Shown in pieces: positions 23,542-30,361 of a stretch of DNA of 64,000 bases. The stretch covers positions 1 through 64,000 of the forward strand of contig CAYXHF010000002.1 in NCBI GenBank assembly GCA_964464815.1. The letters run 5' to 3'. The notes under the pieces were generated by a model. That model had not been told where the DNA came from, ran no database searches, and saw nothing but the letters and a program-made list of their open reading frames with translations. This DNA is from UBA11524 sp964464815. GTDB taxonomy: Bacteria > Bacillota > Clostridia > Christensenellales > Aristaeellaceae. The translations under genes were made by a program, and so were the position numbers. Each line of letters begins with the position of its first letter. The stretch's first letter is position 1.

Positions 23542-24507
23542 TCATTCGATGCCGTCTTTTTCTCCTGCCGCCGGGTTGAGGACGTGCGCTGGACGCTTTC
23601 CGGCGAGGGCATCCAGAATCTGCGCCGCGCATTCCTGCGCCATTTGCGTGCGCACCTGCTGGGTGTTCGCGCCAATGTGCGGCGTCAGCACCGCCTGCGG
23701 CATTTGCGTCAGCCGTGCCGGAACGTGCGGTTCGTCCGGATAAACGTCCAGCCCTGCGCCTGACAAATGGCCGCATGCCAGCATGTCTGCCAGCGCGTCC
23801 ATGTCCACCACCGCACCACGCGCCGTGTTGATGAGCATCGCGCCCTCCTTCATCTGTTGCAATTGGTGCCGTCCCATCATGCCACGCGTCTGAGGCGTCA
23901 GCGGACAGTGCAGGGACACGATGTCGGCCGTTTGCAGCAGCATTTCCATCTCCATGGGCTGTATCAGCGGATGACGCACGCCACTGGGGGTGTAGGCAAC
24001 CACGCGCATCCCAAGCGCCGATGCCATTTCGCCTACGCGTCCTCCGATGCGTCCGCAGCCAATCAGCCCCAGCGTCTGGCCGCGCAGCATCCGACCCATG
24101 CGCAGCCCCATGCCGAAGCATTCCTCTGGCACGCCTTGGCGCAGCAGGCAGTTGTTTTCCCCGATTCGCCGCGACACCGCCAGCATCAGCCCAAGCGTCA
24201 GCTCTGCCGTGCATTCGGCCACCGTGTCCGGCAGATTGGTCACGAATATGCCGCATTCCGTGGCCGTCCGCACGTCCACACCGTCGTATCCTGCGCCGTA
24301 ATTGGCAATCAGGCGAAGCTTCTTGCCGCAGCGGATGACGTCTCCCGGCAGCGCACCGCACGCCACCACCGCATCAGCCTGTGGCATCAAGTGCAGCAGC
24401 TCCTCGTGCGTGAAGCGGCCAAGGGGTGGTGGAATGATGATTTCATGCGCGTGCAGGGCCGCAAAGCCCTCCGCGGGTATGCCGTGCGTGACCAGAATGG
24501 TTGCCAT
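23542..24507 (-). CDS. D-isomer-specific 2-hydroxyacid dehydrogenase
   Basis: 321 aa NAD(P)-dependent oxidoreductase of the phosphoglycerate/glyoxylate/D-lactate dehydrogenase family. The Rossmann motif is LGLIGCGRIGGRVGEMASALG. The catalytic Arg is in LINTARGAVVDMDAL, the Glu in GLDVYPDEPHVP, and the His in LTPHIGANT. The segment IANYGAGYDGVDV is the substrate-loop region. ATG 24507 follows AAAGGAG. It lies 39 nt after rimI and is probably the last gene of the ribU operon. The substrate is not deducible; glyoxylate or hydroxypyruvate reductase is plausible. Confidence 0.88.
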   Translation of the reverse strand: MATILVTHGIPAEGFAALHAHEIIIPPPLGRFTHEELLHLMPQADAVVACGALPGDVIRCGKKLRLIANYGAGYDGVDVRTATECGIFVTNLPDTVAECTAELTLGLMLAVSRRIGENNCLLRQGVPEECFGMGLRMGRMLRGQTLGLIGCGRIGGRVGEMASALGMRVVAYTPSGVRHPLIQPMEMEMLLQTADIVSLHCPLTPQTRGMMGRHQLQQMKEGAMLINTARGAVVDMDALADMLACGHLSGAGLDVYPDEPHVPARLTQMPQAVLTPHIGANTQQVRTQMAQECAAQILDALAGKRPAHVLNPAAGEKDGIE

Positions 24508-24546
24508 GCTGTTCGCTCCTTTGCAAAAAAGGACTGAAGCCATGCC

Positions 24547-25056
24547 TCAGCCCTCGTTTTCAAATACCGTTTCTGCCTCTGTGAAGTCTTCTTCCACTGG
24601 TGGCATGTGGTCACAGACCATAATCAGCGCATCCTCACCATTGTCAGCATAGTAGCGCTTGCGCACGCCCAGCTGGATGAAGCCCAGAGAGCGGTACAGC
24701 TTCTGCGCCACCTCGTTGCTGCGCCGAACCTCCAGTGTCGCATAGGCCGCGCCGAGGTTGGAGAGGTATTGCAGCAGACCCGCCGTCAAGCGCTTGCCCG
24801 TGCCCTGTCCACGATGCTCCTTGAGCACCGCAATGTTGGTGATGTGGCTTTCGTCCAGAATGACCCACGCACCGGCATAGCCGATAATCTGTCCGTCCTT
24901 CTCCGCCACCAGATAGCGCGCCACCGGGTTGTTCATGTCGCTGACAAACGCATCGCGCGTCCACGCATCCACAAACGAGTTGATTTCCACCGCATACACG
25001 CCGTCCACATCGTCCATGGTCATGCGGCGAATGATGATTTCCGTATTTTCAGGCAT
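24547..25056 (-). CDS. rimI: Ribosomal protein S18 alanine N-acetyltransferase
   Basis: 169 aa GNAT acetyltransferase. ITNIAVLKEHRGQGTGKRLTAGLL is the acetyl-CoA-binding motif A (R/QxxGxG/A), followed by ATLEVRRSNEVAQKLYRSLGF and RKRYYADNGEDALIM, which is characteristic of RimI. It acetylates the N-terminus of S18. It overlaps tsaB by eight bases, the classical tsaB-rimI neighbourhood. No tsaD follows. Confidence 0.92.
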   Translation of the reverse strand: MPENTEIIIRRMTMDDVDGVYAVEINSFVDAWTRDAFVSDMNNPVARYLVAEKDGQIIGYAGAWVILDESHITNIAVLKEHRGQGTGKRLTAGLLQYLSNLGAAYATLEVRRSNEVAQKLYRSLGFIQLGVRKRYYADNGEDALIMVCDHMPPVEEDFTEAETVFENEG

Positions 25057-25750
25057 GCAGGCCCTCCGTCAGTTTCTTGTTCAGTGCCGCATTGGGCGCA
25101 CGCAGATACATCGGCATCAGTGTCAGGTAGTCCACCGTCTCCTCCTCCAGCGAGGCCAGATAGGCCACCGCCGCCGGGCGCAGGAACGCCTGCTGCGGAT
25201 TGGCAAAGACAGCCTCCTCACCCAGCAGCTCCTGCAAGCGGGCGCGATGCACCGGCATGCCGTCGCCCAGGAAGAGGAAGCGGTCGCCAAAGGCGCGAAT
25301 CGTCTCCACGTACTCTTCCAGCTTCATCGGCGCATCGTCCATCAGGCGCTCCGGACGCCCCTGACCGACGGTGAAGGCCGCGCCGTACACCTGTCCCGCG
25401 CGTGCATCCTGAATCGGGCAGACAACGCCCGCAAAGCCGCTGATGCCTGCCGCCATGGCTTCCAGCGCATCCACCGCCACGCAGGGCTTGTCCGCGCCAT
25501 GCGCAAGGCCCTTCAGGGTGCTCACGCCCAATCGAACGCCCGTGAACGAGCCAGGGCCAACCACCACAGCCAGACGATCCATCTGCTGAATCGTCAATCC
25601 CGTGGACTGAAACGCCTGGTCAATCATGGGCAGCAGATTGACCGAATGGGTCTTGTGATTCACGACCGCGCATTCATGGCGAATGCCCTCCTCGGTCAGG
25701 ATGGCCACGCCACACACCGGGCCGGATGTGTCAATTGCCAGCAGCTTCAT
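25049..25750 (-). CDS. tsaB: t6A synthesis protein TsaB
   Basis: 233 aa actin/HSP70-like fold protein that partners TsaD and TsaE in transferring threonylcarbamoyl to A37 of tRNA. Typical features are MKLLAIDTSGPVCGVAILT, HKTHSVNLLPMIDQAF and the conserved LAVVVGPGSFTGVRLGVSTLKGLA (quoted in part). ATG 25750 follows GAGGAAGAG and overlaps the tsaE stop by four bases. Confidence 0.93.
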   Translation of the reverse strand: MKLLAIDTSGPVCGVAILTEEGIRHECAVVNHKTHSVNLLPMIDQAFQSTGLTIQQMDRLAVVVGPGSFTGVRLGVSTLKGLAHGADKPCVAVDALEAMAAGISGFAGVVCPIQDARAGQVYGAAFTVGQGRPERLMDDAPMKLEEYVETIRAFGDRFLFLGDGMPVHRARLQELLGEEAVFANPQQAFLRPAAVAYLASLEEETVDYLTLMPMYLRAPNAALNKKLTEGLHA

Positions 25751-26193
25751 TGCTCTTCCTCCCACGTCATCTGGCGGAAATTTCCCGCCGGGCTGATGGT
25801 GATTTCTCTTTCGTCCTCACCAACGGGCGTCAGGCGAATATCCAGATGCGTCTCCGGAATCGCCTCCGGGCATTGGCTGGGCCATTCCACCACCGCCACG
25901 CCGTCGCCGCCCAGATATTCCTCCATGCCCATTTCGTATAGCTCTTCCACGTCATTCAGGCGATACCAGTCGAAATGATACAGCGGCATGCGCCCATCAT
26001 CATAGACGTTCATGATGGTAAAGGACGGGCTGGTGATGCTCCCCTGCACGCCAAGCCCCTGCGCCAGGCCACGGGTGAATTCACTCTTGCCCGCACCCAA
26101 ATCGCCCCATAAAAGAAGCACATCCCCCGGCTGAAGCTGCTGTGCCAGGCGAAAAGCTACACTGCGTGTTTCATTCGGGGAATGTGTTCTCAT
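25747..26193 (-). CDS. tsaE: t6A synthesis ATPase TsaE
   Basis: 148 aa P-loop ATPase of the bacterial t6A complex. Walker A is LLLWGDLGAGKSEFTRGLAQGLG; SPSFTIMNVYDDGRMPLYHF and DWYRL are family motifs; VAVVEWPSQCPEAIP carries the Walker B-like Glu. Two starts are possible: ATG 26193 has better spacing from AAAGGA than ATG 26199. It follows ribU by 28 nt with no terminator, so it may share the FMN-riboswitch transcript. Confidence 0.92.
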   Translation of the reverse strand: MRTHSPNETRSVAFRLAQQLQPGDVLLLWGDLGAGKSEFTRGLAQGLGVQGSITSPSFTIMNVYDDGRMPLYHFDWYRLNDVEELYEMGMEEYLGGDGVAVVEWPSQCPEAIPETHLDIRLTPVGEDEREITISPAGNFRQMTWEEEQ

Positions 26194-26221
26194 GGTCATA
26201 TTTCCTTTCTTCTCATGCGGA

Positions 26222-26815
26222 TTATTTGCGCACATGCAGCAGCGGCGACAGCCGCTTATACAGCACATACGTCAGTACGCTCAGGACAACGCCCTTGAGC
26301 AGGTTAAACGGCGCCGTCACGCACAGCAGCACCTTCCATTGCGTGTCCACGAACGGAAGCACCGCCTGCGCCATGCCGATAATGCCTTCCAGTGGCATGC
26401 CATAGGCCGTCATGTAGAACGGGAACATAATCAGCCAGTTGACCAGCACAGCCGCCACAATCATGCACACCGACCCGACCGTCATGCCAGCCAGCGCCAT
26501 GCCGCGCGTCTTGTGGCGCCGATAGAGCAGCGCCGCTGGCAGCACATACGCCGCGCTCATCAGAAAGTCCGCCAGCTCCCCAACGTACATGGACGAGGAG
26601 TGCAGCAGGCCAAACAAGTCCTTAATCAGCAGAATCGCCATGCCTGCCGCCGGGCCCATCGAGAACGCGCCCAGCAGCACCGGAAGCGTACTCAGATCCA
26701 GCTTGTAGAAGGCAATGACTGGAATCTCAATCATGAACAGGATGGAAGCAAGGGCGCCCAGGATGGCGATGCGCGTCATGTACTGGACAGAAAGTCGTTT
26801 CTTTTTGTTGCTCAT
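26222..26815 (-). CDS. ECF-type riboflavin transporter S component (RibU-like)
   Basis: 197 aa integral membrane protein with about six spans. The N-terminal SVQYMTRIAILGALASILFM, AFYKLDLSTLPVLLGAFSMG and ELADFLMSAAYVLPA are RibU/ECF S-component patterns. An FMN riboswitch upstream supports riboflavin or FMN as substrate. It needs a general EcfA/EcfT energising module, which is not encoded in the window. ATG 26815 follows GAAGGAGG. Confidence 0.9.
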   Translation of the reverse strand: MSNKKKRLSVQYMTRIAILGALASILFMIEIPVIAFYKLDLSTLPVLLGAFSMGPAAGMAILLIKDLFGLLHSSSMYVGELADFLMSAAYVLPAALLYRRHKTRGMALAGMTVGSVCMIVAAVLVNWLIMFPFYMTAYGMPLEGIIGMAQAVLPFVDTQWKVLLCVTAPFNLLKGVVLSVLTYVLYKRLSPLLHVRK

Positions 26816-26835
26816 GGGAAAACAAGCCTCCTTCA

Positions 26836-26877
26836 AAAATATGCACGCCCCTGAAGCAGGTTCGCTTTTCAGGGGCG
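26836..26877 (-). terminator. Likely riboswitch expression-platform terminator
   Basis: Perfect stem CGCCCCTGAA / TTCAGGGGCG on the minus strand followed by TGCATATTTTTG, between the FMN aptamer and the ribU ribosome-binding site. It could act as a terminator or sequester the translation start region. Confidence 0.5.
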
Positions 26878-27006
26878 GAATATCGGCAGAGGCGGCGCTT
26901 GTGGTGCCGCATGCTGCGCATATTTCCAACGAAAATCGCGTTTTCCCTTCCCGATTTCAGATTTTTCGCCCGATTCGGATACAAAACCGCGTTTTTCTTC
27001 CGCTTT

Positions 27007-27168
27007 CCTCTCTCATCCAGACTATACTGTTGGCCCCGGAGTTGCATAAGGATTTCGCATCACGCGTCCGTCCCATTTGCGCACCGAGTCAGCCTTCCCG
27101 CCATTGCTGGCACAGGAAGGGTCGCGGGCTATACCGCCAGTAGGGAATTTCACCCTGCCCCGAAGAAG
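27007..27168 (-). promoter_or_regulatory. FMN riboswitch (RFN element)
   Basis: The minus strand shows the conserved RFN blocks in order: CGGGGCAGGGTGAAATTCCC, CTACTGGCGGTATAGCCCGCGA, a GACTCGGTG segment, and the closing AGTATAGTCTGGATGAGAGA. The aptamer is upstream of the RibU-like gene, its classical target. FMN binding would lower expression of ribU and possibly the genes behind it. Confidence 0.93.
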
Positions 27169-27199
27169 CTCCAAGTGGCTTGTGCAATTATAGATATCA

Positions 27200-27240
27200 G
27201 GCAAAAAAACGCCTGTACCATCGTTATGATAGCACAGGCG
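27200..27240 (-). terminator. Terminator after galactokinase
   Basis: Minus strand stem CGCCTGT ... ACAGGCG followed by seven T residues. The ribU-operon promoter -10 box is inside the loop. Confidence 0.75.
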
Positions 27241-27254
27241 GAAAGGGTTGTCAA
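27226..27254 (-). promoter_or_regulatory. SigmaA-type promoter for the FMN-riboswitch operon
   Basis: Minus strand perfect TTGACA (27254-27249), 17-nt spacer, TATCAT (27231-27226). Transcription would start inside the galactokinase terminator hairpin, about 60 nt before the aptamer. Confidence 0.75.
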
Positions 27255-27264
27255 TAGGTTTTGC

Positions 27265-28551
27265 TCACTCCAGGCGAATCACTGCCGCGCCTTCCGGACG
27301 AATGTCCAGCACGTTGCAGCAATGCGGGCCGAAGGTCGCCTCCATCGTCTCGATGAAGGAATCCAGCAGCTTGTCCGGCACGAAGTTCAGCGTCGTACCC
27401 GCGAAGCCGCCACCATGCACGCGCCATGCACCATCCTTGTCCAGCATCATATGCTCAGCCATGGCCAGCGCCAGAGACAGGCTCTGGTCATTGGGACGCG
27501 CATACACGTTTTGCAGATACATGTAGGAGGAACGGCCGGAGCAGATGATTTCCCACAGGAACGCATACAGGTCGTTGCGATCCAGCGCCGCCACCTGACG
27601 CACCACGCGCTCATCCTCTTCAAAGAAGTGCATCGCGCGCAGCAGCGCACGGTCGCTCACCTTGTCACGCAGGGACGGCAGCGCCTGATAGAATTCCTCC
27701 GGGCGCACACGGCGCAGGTAGGGTTCGCCAAACTGCGCCGCCACCTGCTTCATCTCCGCAGGAATCGCCGCATAGTCGTCCGTCAGATCCGCATGGTTGC
27801 CACCCGTGGCGACAACGACCAGCGAATAGCCGTACTTGGCAAAGTCAAAGGCCATCGGGCGCACGTCGGGATCGTCGTGCTTGAAGTCCACCGTCACCAG
27901 ACCGCCCGCAGAGGATGCCATCTGATCCAGCAGGCCGCTGGGCTTGCCGAAGTACTCATTCTCCGCATACTGGCTGATTTTCGCGCGCGTCTTGTAGTCA
28001 ATCGTGAAGCCGTTGTAGAGCGCGTCGAAAATGGCGCAGGTCATCACCTCAAAGGCTGCGGAGCTGCTCAGACCGCTGCCGGACATGACATTGGACGTAA
28101 CCGCTGCATTGAAGCCACCAATCTGATAGCCCAGCTGCACCATCCGTGCCGCCACACCGCGCACCAGCGCATGCGTCTTACCCTTTTCCTTCGCCACGAC
28201 CTCCAGGTCGGACAAATCGACCGTGATAGCCGGATAGCCGTCGGAGTGAATCTTGACAATCATGTCATCACGCGCCGACACAGCGGCCAGGGTGTCCAGG
28301 TTGATAGCTGCCGCCAGCACGCGACCACGGTTGTGGTCGGTGTGATTGCCGCCAATCTCCGTGCGACCCGGTGCGCTGACCATCAGCACCTCGCGGTTCT
28401 CATGGAAAAGCTCCTCATGGCGCTTGAGCAGGCCGATATAGCGGCCCGTCTGCTCCACGAGCATGCCGTCGCGGTGTCCATAAAGATGCATCAGCCGTTC
28501 CATGACTTCAGGCGACTTCAGGTTGCGGATCATTGTGGCGTACTGATTCAT
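27265..28551 (-). CDS. Galactokinase-family GHMP kinase
   Basis: 428 aa. The galactokinase signature appears as SAPGRTEIGGNHTDHNRGRV, the GHMP ATP loop as VMSGSGLSSSAAFEV, and the C-terminal motif 3 as WRVHGGGFAGTTLNFV. This predicts phosphorylation of galactose or a related sugar at C1 (Leloir entry). The variant signature and longer N-terminus differ from E. coli GalK, so the sugar is not certain. It lies 45 nt after a sugar-type solute-binding protein gene on the same strand and is probably co-transcribed. ATG 28551 follows AAAGGA. Confidence 0.85.
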   Translation of the reverse strand: MNQYATMIRNLKSPEVMERLMHLYGHRDGMLVEQTGRYIGLLKRHEELFHENREVLMVSAPGRTEIGGNHTDHNRGRVLAAAINLDTLAAVSARDDMIVKIHSDGYPAITVDLSDLEVVAKEKGKTHALVRGVAARMVQLGYQIGGFNAAVTSNVMSGSGLSSSAAFEVMTCAIFDALYNGFTIDYKTRAKISQYAENEYFGKPSGLLDQMASSAGGLVTVDFKHDDPDVRPMAFDFAKYGYSLVVVATGGNHADLTDDYAAIPAEMKQVAAQFGEPYLRRVRPEEFYQALPSLRDKVSDRALLRAMHFFEEDERVVRQVAALDRNDLYAFLWEIICSGRSSYMYLQNVYARPNDQSLSLALAMAEHMMLDKDGAWRVHGGGFAGTTLNFVPDKLLDSFIETMEATFGPHCCNVLDIRPEGAAVIRLE

Positions 28552-28596
28552 AGTGGTTTCCGTCCTTTCGTTGAGTGCATGTTTCCAGTGTATTGA

Positions 28597-30153
28597 TCAC
28601 TTATTCACGTGCCAGGCATTCTGATAGGCATTTTGCCAGATGGAGACCATTTCGTCGATGCCAAGCGACTTGACCTGCTGGCAGAATTCTGCCCAGGTCG
28701 TGTCGTTCAGCTCCACATCGCCAGCGACGAACCACGTCATCTGCCGCTCGGCGTAGCTGCTGATGGACAGCTGCAATTCTGCCACGCGGTTGAGGTCGTC
28801 CTGGGTCAGATAGAGCATGGGCACCGGGCGCTTGTAATACGCACGGACGCGCTCCAGCTCCTTGGCGATGGAAACGCTGTAGGTATCCTCCAGCTTCAAT
28901 TGCACTGCCGTACCCGCATACGAGGGCATGTACGTGCCTTCGTAGACGGTGTTGGTCATCATGTGCGCGCTGATTTCATCCGCCGGATAGCTATAGGACC
29001 ACGTGCCATCGTCATTCCAGTCGTAGTCAACGCCCTCCACGCCGAACTGCGCCAGCATGAAGCCCTCATCCGTATACAGGAAATCGACCCATTGCAGCAT
29101 CGTCTCCGGCTCGGTACAGGTGGAAGAAATGGCGAACGTGCCACGCGTGATGTCGCCCGTGAAGTCGCGATACACCTGCTGGCCGTTGTATACCAGCGGG
29201 TCGAGAGCGACATACTCTTCCATGGCGGTGGACGCCACCACGTCATTGGGCGCGTAGGCGAAAATCACGCCATACTTGGCCGCCTCATTGGACGAAGAGG
29301 AGGACGAGGAGCTGCTGGTCGATTCCAGCAAACGCAGCGCAGACCAGCCGTCTGCATCCAGCAGGCCTTCCTCCCAGAGCTGATGCAGCCATTCCAGGAA
29401 GGCGCGGAATTCCTCCGTCGTCAGCACCTCGCTGATGACACCATCCTTTTCCGTCAGGTAGTAGTCATCCGCGTTGATGCCAAAGGCATGCGCCAGGAAG
29501 CGCAAATCCCACATGCTGGTGAAGGTCAGCGGCACTTCGTCGTTCATGTCACCGTTCTGGTTCACATCGCGGTCACGGAACAGGCGCAGCACCTCCGTCA
29601 ATTCGTCAGCCGTCGTGGGCATATCGACCTTCAGGCGCTCCAGCCACTTCTTGTTTATCCACATGGTGTTGCCCATGCGCAGCTCATTGATGGCCGGCAG
29701 GGCCACAATCGCGCCATCGGGCAGGGAGATTGCCTCCATCCATGCCGGGTTGGCTTGCAGAAGCGCCCAGAGGTTCGGCGCATATTCCGCCAGATAGGGG
29801 CGCAGGTCAATCAGCTTGCCCGCGTCATAGAACGCCTGCGTCTCCTGCGGCGTCAAATTGGCCTTGAACAGCACATCCGGCATGGCCATATCGCCAGCAA
29901 GCATGGCTTCCTTGACCTGCATCCAGGTCGATTCATCGGCGTATTCGCTGATGGAGAAGACAACGCCCGTCTTTTCCTCCATCACCTGAAAGAACTGGTT
30001 GGTGTCCCAGTCGTGGAGCGGTTCATCCGCGCCGCTGGACACAGGTGATTCCAGGCCCGCAAGCATAAACGGTGCTTCCGCGGCCGAGGCGAACGGCATC
30101 ATCATCATAGCCAGGATCGCCATCATTTGTATGAAAGAAAGAATCTTCCGCAA
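28597..30153 (-). CDS. Family 1 extracellular solute-binding protein
   Basis: 518 aa, TTG start with AGGAGG 7 nt upstream. Signal peptide RKILSFIQMMAILAMMMMPFASA, no lipobox. The body resembles large carbohydrate-binding SBP_bac_1/LplA-like proteins: MPDVLFKANLTPQETQAFYD, GNTMWINKKWLERLKVDMPTT, and the acidic calcium-type loop DRDVNQNGDMNDEVPLTFT. An uninterrupted serine run (about ten Ser within STSSSSSSSSSNEAAKYG) sits mid-protein. It probably binds an oligosaccharide for an ABC importer whose membrane genes are elsewhere. Galactokinase follows. Confidence 0.82.
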   Translation of the reverse strand: MRKILSFIQMMAILAMMMMPFASAAEAPFMLAGLESPVSSGADEPLHDWDTNQFFQVMEEKTGVVFSISEYADESTWMQVKEAMLAGDMAMPDVLFKANLTPQETQAFYDAGKLIDLRPYLAEYAPNLWALLQANPAWMEAISLPDGAIVALPAINELRMGNTMWINKKWLERLKVDMPTTADELTEVLRLFRDRDVNQNGDMNDEVPLTFTSMWDLRFLAHAFGINADDYYLTEKDGVISEVLTTEEFRAFLEWLHQLWEEGLLDADGWSALRLLESTSSSSSSSSSNEAAKYGVIFAYAPNDVVASTAMEEYVALDPLVYNGQQVYRDFTGDITRGTFAISSTCTEPETMLQWVDFLYTDEGFMLAQFGVEGVDYDWNDDGTWSYSYPADEISAHMMTNTVYEGTYMPSYAGTAVQLKLEDTYSVSIAKELERVRAYYKRPVPMLYLTQDDLNRVAELQLSISSYAERQMTWFVAGDVELNDTTWAEFCQQVKSLGIDEMVSIWQNAYQNAWHVNK

Positions 30154-30195
30154 GGGTCTGCCTCCTTGATGTTGGTGTATTGCCACCTATCCCCT

Positions 30196-30201
30196 ATTAT
30201 A
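30196..30201 (-). promoter_or_regulatory. Candidate -10 box for the solute-binding protein gene
   Basis: Minus strand TATAAT 43 nt upstream of the TTG start. The -35 region is weak (TTCAAA at 15 nt). Confidence 0.4.
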
Positions 30202-30361
30202 GACTACTTTCATGCTTTTGAATAGTCTTTTTTCGCGAAAAAACCGAATTTTCCGGAATTTTTTCGTAGCTTTCTGCCTGTGTACGCTTTTCTTATCCAG
30301 CATTTCCCAGTGAGATTTTTTCTCCCTCGGGGCAGAATGGAAACACCAGGAGGGATGCAAG

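Noticed and set aside
26899..28596. A 565-codon plus-strand open frame across the riboswitch and galactokinase
   Set aside because: It runs through the FMN aptamer on the opposite strand and is antisense to galactokinase.
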